55,482 nt of DNA, taken from positions 1 through 55,482 of the forward strand of contig JAFZXR010000020.1 in NCBI GenBank assembly GCA_017616675.1, written 5' to 3'. The DNA comes from Bacteroidales bacterium (GTDB taxonomy: Bacteria > Bacteroidota > Bacteroidia > Bacteroidales > F082). Below are positions 1 through 9,599 of this stretch, piece by piece; position 1 is the first letter of the stretch, and every line of letters starts with the position of its first letter. Position numbers and translations under genes: made by a program. The notes beneath the pieces were generated by a model. That model searched no databases. It had not been told where the DNA came from and worked only from the letters and a program-made list of their open reading frames with translations.

Positions 1-3000
1 ATGTGCACAAATTTGTCGGTCTGATTCCACCAAGCCTTGTAAAGATAGTATGTATCTTTCTTTGTCTTGTGGTCTCTTTCAACAAGGCCCTTATTGTTCA
101 AATATCTTAAATTATCATCTGTTGAAGTGTTTTCTCCATCGATGCATACTGTGTATCCTTCATTTCTGCTTGACACAGCTATATCAAACAGCTGCCATTG
201 TCCTGTAAACAATAATTGTGGGAAATTTTTGATTGCTGCAATATGTCCTTCGTGCAACCACATCTGGTATTCGATGTCGTGTCTTGGGTTGTTGCCCCTT
301 GTTGTTGTTGACATAAAGTCATCAGAGTGACAGCTTGGTGTACCGCCGCAACCATATTCAGAAAATGCCAATGGTTTACTTTTTTGAGTAAGGGTATTGT
401 TCAAACGTGTATTCAGTTGGGTTGTAGGGTTGTTTGAATTCTGGTCGATATACCATCCCACATAGATATTGCAACCGAACCAATCAACATCTGGGTTATT
501 ATAATAACCACTTGGATCGTTCCAACTGTGAGACATCACATAACCTACTAAACGTTCTGAATCAAGACCTTTAATAAAAGATGTGTATTCTTCGATTTTC
601 GTTTTACCAAATTCTTTGTCATCTGTTGTGGTCTCATTGCTCAATCCCCAGAAAACAATACAAGGGTGATTGTAATGCTGTCTTACCATATCCTCATATT
701 GAATATAAAGATGGTCATAATAGTCTTGTGGCATCGTTGATTGTAATTTATTTACACAAGGAACTTCGGTTTGGACAATAATTCCAAGCCTATCGCACCA
801 ATCATAAACTTCTTTAGGATGAGGATAGTGAGCGAGACGAATAAAGTTGCATCCAAGGTCTTGAATTATGGCAAAGTCATTGGCAATGTCATCGTCATCA
901 AGAGCATTTGCTTTTCCTTCCAAATCAGAGTGCATACAGACACCTCTCAAGAGATAAGGCGAGCCATTGAGAAGGAATCCGGTGTAATTTTCATCGCCAA
1001 TAGGTTCATTGATGACATATTCATAATATCTAAAACCGTAAGGACGTTCATAACTGTGATAGAGTTCGTTATCCTTATATATTTCAAGTTTTACGTTATA
1101 GAGGTGCGGGTCTGCAGTTCCATTCCAAAGGTGTGGATTCTGAATAGTTGTAGTGAACGTTTGTTCATCACCCGTACTGTTTTGGGTTTCAGTCCAGTAA
1201 TATGTTCCATCACTTATTGTACAAACAACAGATGCTCCAACAGGAATTGAAGTCTTTACATTTATAGTTGCAGAGGCAGTAGTGACTGTAGAAGTGATAT
1301 GGAAGCCGTCATATCCATAATCTATTGACGGCACAACAGGACTTGTAAATAACTTAACCTTACCAAGCGTTGCATTGAAGTTGAAATCGCCGGCTGCAGG
1401 AGCAAGGTGGTTTCCCTCATTATTCTTTACTGCAACCTTGATATTGTTAGTTCCGACGTGCACATAGTCAGATATATCCACAAAGAAGGCATTATAGCCG
1501 CCCCAGTGTTTTTCAACCAAGTTATTATCTACATATACTGCGGCAGACTGGTCGGCATGCTGGAACCATAAGTAAGTGGGCTGTACTGTTCTTAGATTGA
1601 TAGTAGTCTCAAAGTTGAACGTTCCTTTATCATAGCCTGAAGAATGGCCGTCTATAGCATTTACAGAATATGGCAAAGTGACTTGATTGCCACCATAAGT
1701 CCAAGAATCTAACGACCTATTAGACTCCTCATATGGATTGTCATATTTTTCAAATGTAACGATTACGGTATTGCTTGTAATATTGTCTTTAAATGAATAT
1801 GCTTCAACAGTTGTAGTTGAATTAAATTCTATTGGATCGCTATACAATGAGAAGTCGCCGGTTTGATTCAATCTATAATTTATAGATGTCCCTGGTGTGG
1901 CACAAGTCATTGTTATATAATGATCGTCACAGGTGATGACTGGTTTAGCAAGAGGATTAACATCCCATCCATCTGGAATACCTGATACACCGGTTGTCCA
2001 TGTTGTTGTATTATCATCTTTAATGAAAGTACCTGTTGCGGCGACGCCAATAGTTGATTCCGCATTTTTCTTCCCAACCCAATTTGCCAGATTTGTGGTG
2101 TTGATTCCGTTTGTTGCCAAACACTTTATATAATTAAGATTTGAGCATCCTACAAACATGTGCGCATAGCATTTACTTACCAATGTAGAAGCTAATAAAT
2201 CAGGAGCTGTTGTAATGGAACAACACTCAAACATATACCAATAGCATTCGCTTGCAAGCGTTGTGGCCGGTAATTGAGGTGCGGTTACCAATGTCGTGCA
2301 CATACTAAACATTGCACGGTAACAGTCGGCAGTTAATGTGGTGGCAGGAAGTATAAGGTTCTCCGCTGACACTGCATTTGACTGTTTGAATAAAGAACAG
2401 AATGTCCAAGTTCCGGGAAGTGTTGTCACATTGGCAAAGTCATCTCCAGCAGTAAGACTCATTATGTTACCGGAGATATTGAATGTCGCTGTACCGCCAT
2501 CAAATCCGGAATAGTTACTCCTATCCGATGCATAGGCAGTATTAGATCCCTTAAATTCTATAACATCTCCAGTATTTACAGTTATTGTAACGTTATCTCC
2601 AGCTGTTATTGATACCCATGAATCACCGTTGATTCTGTAAGAGATAGTTTTTGCCATTCCAGATCCAACGGATTTCCAGGCGATTGTTCCGGCGGATAAC
2701 ACGTTGAATGTGAGATAATTATGTGGGTAATCGCTGCCTTGAATGTACTTTGTCGCCACATCGGAATTGAGATAGCCCGGATGAGTGGCGATGGCTTTAA
2801 CTACAGTGCCAGTGGATACAGTGAATGGTGCGCTGTAAGAGGTGCTGGACGTGGTGGGTATGCTACCGTCGGTAGTATAGTAAATGCCCGTTGCACCATT
2901 GCAAGTGATAGTAACCTCAGAAGTACTGTTGACACTAATGATTGGGGTGGTAAATTTCGGCACGTTGTAGGTGGTCACGGCAGAAAAATCCGAGCCCAGA

Positions 3001-4265
3001 TAAGCGATAGCCTTGATGACCGAGGCGTCACCCAATGAAAATGGCGCAGAATATTCGGTGCTGGTATTGTCGGGGGTATTACCGTTGGTGGTGTAGTAAA
3101 TCGTGGCACCAGTAGTGATTGTACTCAGCGTGATTGTGCCGTCGTTGTTGGTAATTGTAGGGGCTTCAACTGTATAAAATTCTGATTCCACAAAGGTCCA
3201 GTGTGAATCGTAATTGCTAGTACCTCGGTCAGACTTGAGAAGCAGGTGAGAGCCATCACTCATTGCAATTGGAGCGAAACTATCCTTACCAGAGAAAGAG
3301 GTTTGCCTTAATTTGGGAATAATAGTATAACATGTGGAATAACTGGTGTTATTGGGCTTGTATGCCGCATCCACTATTAGAAAACGATATTTGTCAGCTT
3401 CCGTAGAATTGTAATCTATTGTTTTGGCTACATCGTCACCTGTACCTCCTGTGTAATACAAATAATTTCCCGTTGGGGCATTCACGATGTAGTAATAATG
3501 ACAACTCGAATAAGTTGCATCTGTACCGGCATCCAATAAATACCAGATATTCTCATGGCTCCCTGTGCTACTGACTGTTGCCCATTCCTCAGAATTGGAA
3601 AGATAGAACGACGTGTTGGTCACGTTTTGGAACTTGTAATAATGTTTATCTGCAATAGTAGATATCGTGAATGGCTGTGGCCAGGTTACATCATCAACAG
3701 CAACAAAGTTCCACACCGAAGGAGAGTCGTAGTATGTACTGGCTTTGATGTAATAGCCATTGGCATAATTAGGGTTGGTGCCTTTCTTGTTCAAGTATAA
3801 ATCCGATGCGCCCTTGGGGTGGATAAAAAAATCTGATCCAGTTGGCGTCAGATAATACTTGTACCTGTTTAATTCCTCATCAGACAAACCAGAAAGGTCG
3901 GCATAGGTGTTTTTTATTCGAATGTTGTCATTTTCGTCATCATTACGATACAAACATCTGCCTGTTGAATTGACTATGTAATAATACTGAATGTTGTTAT
4001 CAATTCCTGCGTCCATGAAGTACCAACGCATAGTGGCATTGGGAATACTGGTGGTGGAAACCTTGGAATTAGAATCGCCGGTATGTGGTATGGCATAAAA
4101 CGTAGAACGGTCGATTGATTGAATCAGGTAATAATGCTCTGTGCCATTAGCAATATCATCTGCCGTCGTCAAAGTAAACGGATGCTGCGCCGTCGCCGGC
4201 ATTATCCAGGCCATCATCATGACCATCAAAGCGGCGCAGCGTAAAAATCTATAAAAAGTATTCAT
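1..4265 (-). CDS. Large secreted multidomain GH2 glycoside hydrolase (3' end outside window)
   Basis: The minus-strand frame is open for 1421 codons from an ATG at 4265 to the window edge, so the C-terminus is missing. Residues 1-26 form a signal peptide ending ATA-Q. About 30-360 hold two related blocks with a YYYIVN motif that resemble ricin-type lectin modules. About 365-510 hold two chitobiase C-terminal-like modules (YYTTNGNTP, YYTTDGSIP). About 620-720 is a BspA/DUF285-like repeat. A third chitobiase-like module lies at about 770-838. A GH2 sugar-binding domain (845-975), a GH2 Ig-like domain and a TIM barrel follow. The likely acid/base is Glu1211 in GLSNET and the nucleophile Glu1303 in AFSEYG, both intact. 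GH2 enzymes are retaining beta-glycosidases; the substrate cannot be told. It starts 13 bases after speA with no visible promoter of its own. A T9SS tail, if present, lies beyond the edge. Confidence 0.88.
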   Translation of the reverse strand, partial: MNTFYRFLRCAALMVMMMAWIMPATAQHPFTLTTADDIANGTEHYYLIQSIDRSTFYAIPHTGDSNSKVSTTSIPNATMRWYFMDAGIDNNIQYYYIVNSTGRCLYRNDDENDNIRIKNTYADLSGLSDEELNRYKYYLTPTGSDFFIHPKGASDLYLNKKGTNPNYANGYYIKASTYYDSPSVWNFVAVDDVTWPQPFTISTIADKHYYKFQNVTNTSFYLSNSEEWATVSSTGSHENIWYLLDAGTDATYSSCHYYYIVNAPTGNYLYYTGGTGDDVAKTIDYNSTEADKYRFLIVDAAYKPNNTSYSTCYTIIPKLRQTSFSGKDSFAPIAMSDGSHLLLKSDRGTSNYDSHWTFVESEFYTVEAPTITNNDGTITLSTITTGATIYYTTNGNTPDNTSTEYSAPFSLGDASVIKAIAYLGSDFSAVTTYNVPKFTTPIISVNSTSEVTITCNGATGIYYTTDGSIPTTSSTSYSAPFTVSTGTVVKAIATHPGYLNSDVATKYIQGSDYPHNYLTFNVLSAGTIAWKSVGSGMAKTISYRINGDSWVSITAGDNVTITVNTGDVIEFKGSNTAYASDRSNYSGFDGGTATFNISGNIMSLTAGDDFANVTTLPGTWTFCSLFKQSNAVSAENLILPATTLTADCYRAMFSMCTTLVTAPQLPATTLASECYWYMFECCSITTAPDLLASTLVSKCYAHMFVGCSNLNYIKCLATNGINTTNLANWVGKKNAESTIGVAATGTFIKDDNTTTWTTGVSGIPDGWDVNPLAKPVITCDDHYITMTCATPGTSINYRLNQTGDFSLYSDPIEFNSTTTVEAYSFKDNITSNTVIVTFEKYDNPYEESNRSLDSWTYGGNQVTLPYSVNAIDGHSSGYDKGTFNFETTINLRTVQPTYLWFQHADQSAAVYVDNNLVEKHWGGYNAFFVDISDYVHVGTNNIKVAVKNNEGNHLAPAAGDFNFNATLGKVKLFTSPVVPSIDYGYDGFHITSTVTTASATINVKTSIPVGASVVCTISDGTYYWTETQNSTGDEQTFTTTIQNPHLWNGTADPHLYNVKLEIYKDNELYHSYERPYGFRYYEYVINEPIGDENYTGFLLNGSPYLLRGVCMHSDLEGKANALDDDDIANDFAIIQDLGCNFIRLAHYPHPKEVYDWCDRLGIIVQTEVPCVNKLQSTMPQDYYDHLYIQYEDMVRQHYNHPCIVFWGLSNETTTDDKEFGKTKIEEYTSFIKGLDSERLVGYVMSHSWNDPSGYYNNPDVDWFGCNIYVGWYIDQNSNNPTTQLNTRLNNTLTQKSKPLAFSEYGCGGTPSCHSDDFMSTTTRGNNPRHDIEYQMWLHEGHIAAIKNFPQLLFTGQWQLFDIAVSSRNEGYTVCIDGENTSTDDNLRYLNNKGLVERDHKTKKDTYYLYKAWWNQTDKFVH

Positions 4266-4275
4266 TGTCAATGAA
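4261..4275 (-). repeat. Palindrome over the GH2 start codon
   Basis: The bases TTCATTG-T-CAATGAA form a perfect 15-base palindrome that includes the ATG of the GH2 gene, in the 13-base gap after speA. In mRNA it could form a six-pair stem with a three-base loop. Its role is unknown. Confidence 0.5.
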
Positions 4276-4278
4276 TTT

Positions 4279-6192
4279 TTATTCCAAATAAGTGTATCCG
4301 TAAAGTCCTGATCTGTAGTTAGATAAGAATTCTTTTCCTTCTTCAACCGTGATCTTGCCGGCTTTCACGCAGCTTGTGACCCACGACTCGACGGTTCTAA
4401 CTAGCTTCTTAGGACTGTATTGTACATATTCGAGAACCTCCGCAACTGTCTCACCATCAATGAGTTGGTCGATGTAATAGCCTTTCTCGTCGACTGAGAC
4501 GTGCACGGCGTTGGTGTCACCGAAGAGGTTGTGCATGTCGCCCAAAATCTCCTGATATGCTCCAACAAGGAACACACCTATATAGTAAGGCTCGTTCTTC
4601 GTCAGCGAGTGCACCGGCAGGTTATGCGACAGGCTGTGACCGGTGACGTATGTCGTCATCTTGCCGTCGGAATCGCAGGTGATGTCCTGCAACGTGGCCT
4701 GACGGTCTGGATATTCGTTCAGGCGATGGATAGGCATGACCGGGAACACCTGATCGATGGCCCAAGCGTCGGGAAGCGACTGGAACATCGAGAAGTTGCA
4801 GAAATATTTATCGGCCAGCAGTTTCGGCAGCGCGAGCAGTTCATCGGGCACACGTTTCTGCTGTGAGGCTAACTGATTGATTTCCAATGCAACAGACCAG
4901 AAGATACGTTCAATCTTAGCGCGCGTCTTGAGGTCGAGAAGTCCCATATTGAACAGGTCGAGGGCTTCCTCACGGATCTCCTGCGCATCGTGCCATGTCT
5001 CGAGCATCGACGACTGCTTGCTGGTGAGGTTGTCCCAAGTCTCGTAGAGGTCGTGGATGAGCTCGTGATCGTCGTCTTCGACCTTTTCAACCTCGTCGTC
5101 CCATGTCGGAAGTGACGCAGTCTCAAGGACTTCCATGATCAGTACCGAGTGGTGTGCAGTGAGCGCGCGTCCCGACTCGTTGATGATGTTAGGATGTGCA
5201 AGGTCGTTCTTGTCGCAGGCGTCGACTATGCTGAAGATGGCATCGTTGACATATTCCTGGATGGTGTAGTTGACCGAGCTGGCGCTGTTGGCTGAGTGTG
5301 TACCGTCATAGTCGACGCCGAGACCGCCGCCAACGTCAACAAATTCAACGTTAAAGCCCATCTTATGAAGCTGAACGTAGAACTGTGCGGCTTCCTTCAA
5401 GGCGATTTTTATGCTTCTGATCTTGGTAACCTGACTGCCGATGTGATAATGCACCAGCTTGAGGCAATCCATCATGTTGTTTTTCTCAAGATATTCAAGA
5501 GCTTCGAGGAGTTCCGACGATGAGAGTCCAAACTTTGAGGCATCGCCGCCCGAGTCTTCCCATTTGCCCGCTCCAGAACTTGCCAACTTGATGCGGATAC
5601 CAATCTTTGGTGTGACTTTCAGCTGTTTCGACAACTTGGCGATGAGACGGAGCTCGTTCATCTTCTCAACGACGATAATGATGGTGCGGCCCATCTTCTG
5701 AGCGAGAAGTGCCAGCTCAATGAAACTCTCGTCTTTGTAGCCGTTGCAGATGATCAGCGACTCGCTGTCGGTGTTTGAAGCGATGATGGCGTGAAGCTCA
5801 GGTTTCGAGCCCGCTTCCAGACCGATGTTGAACTTCTTACCGTGGCTGACGATTTCCTCGACCACAGGGCGCATCTGGTTGACTTTGATAGGGAAGACGA
5901 TGAAGTTCTTGCCTTTGAAATCGTATTCCTTTGCCGCCTGTTTGAAGCAGGAATCGATCTTCTCGATACGGGTGTCGATGATATCCGGGAAACGAATCAG
6001 CATTGGAGCCGACACGTCGCGGAGCTGCAGCTCGTCGACAAGTTCACGAAGGTCAACAGAGGCACAGCCTTCACGCGGAGTCACCACCACGTTGCCTTTC
6101 TCGTTGATAGAGAAATACTTAATGCCCCAGTTATTGATGTTGTAGAGCTCTGCCGAGTCCTCAACACGCCATTTTCTCATACTTCTTCCCAT
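4279..6192 (-). CDS. speA: Biosynthetic arginine decarboxylase
   Basis: A 637-residue protein of the usual length for SpeA, a PLP enzyme of fold type III that converts arginine to agmatine, the first step of the agmatine route to putrescine and spermidine. The N-terminus runs straight into the SpeA-specific region with the PLP lysine at about residue 103 (VFPIKVNQ). The glycine-rich phosphate-binding segment DVGGGLGVDYDG and the substrate-site region around NESGRALTAHHS are present. A promoter box lies at 6213-6220, about 20 bases upstream of the start. The gene ends 13 bases before the GH2 gene, so the two may be co-transcribed although they share no obvious function. Arginine deiminase at 28611-29852 uses the same substrate. 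Confidence 0.96.
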   Translation of the reverse strand: MGRSMRKWRVEDSAELYNINNWGIKYFSINEKGNVVVTPREGCASVDLRELVDELQLRDVSAPMLIRFPDIIDTRIEKIDSCFKQAAKEYDFKGKNFIVFPIKVNQMRPVVEEIVSHGKKFNIGLEAGSKPELHAIIASNTDSESLIICNGYKDESFIELALLAQKMGRTIIIVVEKMNELRLIAKLSKQLKVTPKIGIRIKLASSGAGKWEDSGGDASKFGLSSSELLEALEYLEKNNMMDCLKLVHYHIGSQVTKIRSIKIALKEAAQFYVQLHKMGFNVEFVDVGGGLGVDYDGTHSANSASSVNYTIQEYVNDAIFSIVDACDKNDLAHPNIINESGRALTAHHSVLIMEVLETASLPTWDDEVEKVEDDDHELIHDLYETWDNLTSKQSSMLETWHDAQEIREEALDLFNMGLLDLKTRAKIERIFWSVALEINQLASQQKRVPDELLALPKLLADKYFCNFSMFQSLPDAWAIDQVFPVMPIHRLNEYPDRQATLQDITCDSDGKMTTYVTGHSLSHNLPVHSLTKNEPYYIGVFLVGAYQEILGDMHNLFGDTNAVHVSVDEKGYYIDQLIDGETVAEVLEYVQYSPKKLVRTVESWVTSCVKAGKITVEEGKEFLSNYRSGLYGYTYLE

Positions 6193-6212
6193 TTTCTTAA
6201 GATTTTAATCTG

Positions 6213-6220
6213 CAAATATA
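6213..6220 (-). promoter_or_regulatory. Promoter of speA
   Basis: Minus strand reads TATATTTG, matching the Bacteroidota -7 consensus TAnnTTTG. It faces away from the box at 6296-6303. Confidence 0.7.
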
Positions 6221-6253
6221 TATATTATTTTTTAATAATTGTTACATTTTTTT

Positions 6254-6293
6254 AACTTTATAAACTTTAAAACATTCCAACTTTATAAACTTT
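6254..6293 (+). repeat. Direct repeat AACTTTATAAACTTT, two copies
   Basis: Identical 15-base copies at 6254-6268 and 6279-6293, offset by 25 bases, lie between the divergent speA and kinase promoters. It could be a regulator site or one of the AT-rich tracts common in these genomes. Confidence 0.5.
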
Positions 6294-6295
6294 TG

Positions 6296-6303
6296 TATTT
6301 TTG
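6296..6303 (+). promoter_or_regulatory. Promoter of the BadF/BadG-type kinase gene
   Basis: TATTTTTG sits 14 bases before the ATG at 6318, which predicts a very short leader. Confidence 0.7.
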
Positions 6304-6317
6304 CAAAAAATAAAAAC

Positions 6318-7193
6318 ATGATTCTTATTTGTGACTGTGGCTCGACTAAGGCCGAATGGGTACTGCTCGATGGCGCCAAGGTGGAGAAGAGATTCGTCAC
6401 CGACGGCTTCAACCCGAATTTTTCCGACAACAATGCGATGAATGACATTGTGAAGCAATCGTTGACGAATGTCGTTGATTATCATGATGTTAGCAACGTG
6501 TATTTTTACTGTTCGGGATGCGCCAGCGCTGCCAATCAGGTAAAGGTGAAGCTTATTTTCAATAAATTTTATCCGCTTTCTAAGGCAGAAGTCTATCCCG
6601 ACACTTTAGCGGCTTGTCATGCCTTGTTTGGCGATAAGCCCGGCATCGCATGCATCTTGGGAACCGGCTCAAATGCTTGCGTTTACAACGGTTCGGAAAT
6701 CACGGAAAGCGTGGCGTCGCTGGGGTATATGATAGGTGACGAGGGTAGTGGATGCCATATCGGAAAGCGTATCGTTCACGATTATTTTTTAGGCCTCATG
6801 CCTGATGATCTGAGGACGAAATTTAATGCAAAATATCATCTCGACAGGGAGGCGTTTTTGAAGAAAGTGTATCAAGGCGAGCAGCCGTCGAGGTATCTCG
6901 CCGAGTTTGCGAAATTTGCAGGAGAAAATATTGATAATCAATATGTTGTAAAAGCAGTGTCTGACTGTTTTGATCAGTTTGTTAATGCTTGTTTGATGGG
7001 GGTTCCTCGCATCTCCGATGCTCGGAATGACAACGTTGCTTTTGTTGGTTCTGTGGCGTTTGGTTTTAAAGATATTTTAGTGAAATGTCTTGCAAATCAC
7101 AACATAAAATGCGAGAAAATACTGAAGAATCCGATGGACGGTCTTATTGAGTTTTACAAAGATCAGAACGCGATGGAGAGTTTGATTTTGTAA
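6318..7193 (+). CDS. BadF/BadG/BcrA/BcrD-family kinase, likely amino-sugar kinase
   Basis: A 291-residue ASKHA-fold protein. The N-terminal phosphate-binding motif is DCGSTKAEW, the second is LGTGSNAC at about 110, and GDEGSGCHIGKR at about 140 matches the family signature. Bacterial members of this length are N-acetylglucosamine kinases and MurK-type MurNAc/GlcNAc kinases, so cytoplasmic phosphorylation of a recycled amino sugar is the best guess. No iron-sulfur cysteine motif of the 2-hydroxyacyl-CoA dehydratase activators is visible. It is monocistronic from its own promoter. Its last 31 bases overlap the 3' end of the converging DUF5686 gene. glmS and a NamZ-like muramidase elsewhere in the window fit a peptidoglycan-recycling role, but this is inference. 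Confidence 0.82.
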   Translation: MILICDCGSTKAEWVLLDGAKVEKRFVTDGFNPNFSDNNAMNDIVKQSLTNVVDYHDVSNVYFYCSGCASAANQVKVKLIFNKFYPLSKAEVYPDTLAACHALFGDKPGIACILGTGSNACVYNGSEITESVASLGYMIGDEGSGCHIGKRIVHDYFLGLMPDDLRTKFNAKYHLDREAFLKKVYQGEQPSRYLAEFAKFAGENIDNQYVVKAVSDCFDQFVNACLMGVPRISDARNDNVAFVGSVAFGFKDILVKCLANHNIKCEKILKNPMDGLIEFYKDQNAMESLIL

Positions 7194-9526
7194 GCGAAGT
7201 TGTCGGCGATTTTGTCGTAAGAGTAAGGTCCGTAGCGGTAATATGTGCCGAAGCCGAGTTTTGCCGTGCTGATTTTCAAGATATTATCAATGACGATGCC
7301 GCTTTCGTAGAAGCCGTCGCTCATAAACGGCTCGCCCCATCCGATGTTGGTGGCAAATATGAATTCAGGATTAAACCATTTGGTTTTGAATAACTTACCG
7401 AAATTGTGCGTAAAAAACAGCGCTGCGAATTTGTCGCACACGAATTCGTTGATTTGCATAGTGGCGAAGCTTTCGGGCGCATATAAGGCAAATCCGTGAT
7501 TGCTTGCGTAGATGTCGAAGTTTTCGAATATCGGAGCGTCGCCGAAGACGTAGCCGGCCTGAATCACTATGGTGGATTTTCCGATGTAACGCGTTAACCA
7601 TGAATAAGTTAGCTGAGCTTGAATCTCGTCGTAGTTAAACGGACAGTCGAGCACATTTTGCAATCCTTTTTGATATGAGAGCCAGATGACGGGCTTGCCT
7701 TGTTCAACGGTGGCGAGACCCTTTGGCGTAAGCATATAACGCTCGCCAGGCGCGATTCTGACTTTGAAATCCAAAGTTGTGATGCGATAAGTCGTGTCGA
7801 AGGATATTTTATCGCTGAGGTTAAAACTCACGAAACCCTTGCAAACCTTGGCAAAACGCGTGGAGAGCTCAGCCGACGCAGTGGTGTTCAGCGTGGTCCA
7901 TTTTACATAAAATTCCTTGTAATTGCTTTCGTTGAGTGGATTTTGTGGGCCATTCATGAAGCCGTAGTTGCCGAAAGGCTTGTAGATATGGTCGAAACTA
8001 AGACGAAGTCCGAAATCCTGCCGGCGGTTGAATTTTATCGAGATGTCGCCGCCGTAGTTGGCATGTTTCGGACCGAACCAATAGCCGAAATAGCCACCAA
8101 ATCTTAAGTATTTCGAAAGTCGCTCGTTTGTTGAGACGCCTAATCCGAGGTAGAACTTATTTCCGATGTTATAGTTCATCAGATCGGACAGCCCGATGTT
8201 GAATTTTCCCCAAGGAATCTCGCCATTCTGGAGGATGCTGGTGGTGGCGTTCATGAGGTTGTCGACATCGACGCCAGCGTCTTCCATCACAGTGTCGACA
8301 AAGTGGTAAGTGTTTAATATTCTTTCGTTTAGACTATCGTTGCGATAGTATTTCCAGAAAACTTCGTCTTTAACTCCCGAGTCTTCAGCGATATCGATAT
8401 CGGTCGAGCCGAACACCTTTTTATTTATAGGTTGATTGATTTTTATGTTCGAAATATAACTCTTGCCGATGCCAAGCAGCGAAGTGTTAGTGTTTTCGGG
8501 CGTTCTCATGCCAATCTGCAGTGAATGGTCACTAGCTAGCATCCTAAGAAATACAATGTCGGTGTTGAGCTGCACAGGAAACCAGGCCGAGTCGTTGACT
8601 TTCTCGTAAAGCTGCTGAATCTTCACGTCGAGAGTGTTCGACTTATCAGCCGCTTCAGCTTTCACGTTGACCACAGCCCAGCCGTCGGAAGTAATCGTCA
8701 TCACGCCTTTGAGGGCGTCGAAAGTGGCGCCTTTGCGAGGCTTGAACGATATTATATATAAGGAGTCGCCGTTAGCCGTCGGCATCACCGATTCGAGACC
8801 GAAGAAATAGCGCGACTTGCTGCCGGGCGTTATCGGGTTGACGTAGTTTTTCTCGTAAACCGTGATGAATTCATCGTAAAAACTGGTACTCTGCATGCCG
8901 TCGAGGACGTAGAAATACATCGGATTTTTCAGTCCTGACACCAGATTTGCCTTGATTTCGCGTTTGTTTTTGCCAGGTTTTTTATGATATATCTCCGATA
9001 CTGTCTCCATCACCATCATGTCGTTGTCGCGTACGATCTTGCCGAAGTCCATGAACACCGAGTCGGCGACCTCGATGGTGTCGAGCGTCACAACCATGCG
9101 ATCGTAGATCGTATATTCGTAATAATCAAGCATTTCGGGATTGTTACGACGGCGATTTTTTACCACATTGTCGATGATGCGATGGGCAGGATTCTCACCG
9201 GCTACAACGACCACTTCATCGAGCTTATAAACCACCGGACTGAGATAAATCTTATTGCTGAGATCCGCAGCATTTAGTGATTTTTTCTTATATCCTACAT
9301 AGGAAAATGTTAGGGTGTTTATCTCATTTTTACTCGAAATACTGAAATTTCCGTCGATATCGGTAGTAGTGCCGAACGTCCCGTCATCATTTATGATGAT
9401 ATTCACAAATGCCAATTTCTGCTTTGTGACGCTGTCGAGCACAGTGCCTTTAGTGCTGAAAACCTGAGCGTTAGCAGTGACTGCGGCAAGAATCAGTATT
9501 AAAAGTAATATATACTTCTTAAACAT
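7163..9526 (-). CDS. DUF5686 protein with carboxypeptidase-regulatory-like domain (paralogue A)
   Basis: The start chosen is ATG at 9526, giving 787 residues. A TTG nine bases further upstream would leave almost no leader after the promoter box at 9544-9551. Residues 1-20 are a signal peptide (MFKKYILLLILILAAVTANA). About 22-100 is a carboxypeptidase-regulatory-like beta-sandwich (STKGTVLDSVTKQKLAF), and the rest is the DUF5686 region, whose later half has alternating aromatic strands and a terminal Phe (KLSIAF), as in outer-membrane beta-barrels. The function of this Bacteroidota family is not established; an outer-membrane role is inferred. A second, longer paralogue lies at 10226-12784. 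The 3' end overlaps the converging kinase gene by 31 bases. Confidence 0.85.
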   Translation of the reverse strand: MFKKYILLLILILAAVTANAQVFSTKGTVLDSVTKQKLAFVNIIINDDGTFGTTTDIDGNFSISSKNEINTLTFSYVGYKKKSLNAADLSNKIYLSPVVYKLDEVVVVAGENPAHRIIDNVVKNRRRNNPEMLDYYEYTIYDRMVVTLDTIEVADSVFMDFGKIVRDNDMMVMETVSEIYHKKPGKNKREIKANLVSGLKNPMYFYVLDGMQSTSFYDEFITVYEKNYVNPITPGSKSRYFFGLESVMPTANGDSLYIISFKPRKGATFDALKGVMTITSDGWAVVNVKAEAADKSNTLDVKIQQLYEKVNDSAWFPVQLNTDIVFLRMLASDHSLQIGMRTPENTNTSLLGIGKSYISNIKINQPINKKVFGSTDIDIAEDSGVKDEVFWKYYRNDSLNERILNTYHFVDTVMEDAGVDVDNLMNATTSILQNGEIPWGKFNIGLSDLMNYNIGNKFYLGLGVSTNERLSKYLRFGGYFGYWFGPKHANYGGDISIKFNRRQDFGLRLSFDHIYKPFGNYGFMNGPQNPLNESNYKEFYVKWTTLNTTASAELSTRFAKVCKGFVSFNLSDKISFDTTYRITTLDFKVRIAPGERYMLTPKGLATVEQGKPVIWLSYQKGLQNVLDCPFNYDEIQAQLTYSWLTRYIGKSTIVIQAGYVFGDAPIFENFDIYASNHGFALYAPESFATMQINEFVCDKFAALFFTHNFGKLFKTKWFNPEFIFATNIGWGEPFMSDGFYESGIVIDNILKISTAKLGFGTYYRYGPYSYDKIADNFAYKIKLSIAF

Positions 9527-9543
9527 TAAAATCAATTTGAGTG

Positions 9544-9551
9544 CAAAGATA
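9544..9551 (-). promoter_or_regulatory. Promoter of DUF5686 gene A
   Basis: Minus strand reads TATCTTTG followed by CA, a near-ideal -7 box. It lies only 12 bases from the opposite-facing box at 9564-9571. Confidence 0.75.
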
Positions 9552-9563
9552 CAAAATATTTTT

Positions 9564-9571
9564 TAATTTTG
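9564..9571 (+). promoter_or_regulatory. Promoter of the nitroreductase gene
   Basis: TAATTTTG lies 28 bases before the chosen ATG at 9600. Its upstream half overlaps the divergent promoter at 9544-9551. Confidence 0.65.
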
Positions 9572-9599
9572 TCTCGTCGAAATGACGAAAGGAGAAATT

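Noticed and set aside
1..4265. Several short plus-strand open frames (for example 771-1250 and 2721-3038)
   Set aside because: The minus frame is open for 1421 codons with clear GH2 motifs, so these are shadows.
9527..9535. Upstream TTG start for DUF5686 gene A and similar TTG starts for the kinase at 19820, xerD at 39247, the binding protein at 46881, transketolase C at 32286 and uvrB at 51135
   Set aside because: Each TTG lies in or next to a promoter box, overlaps the previous stop, or precedes a better ATG in front of a signal peptide or conserved N-terminus.
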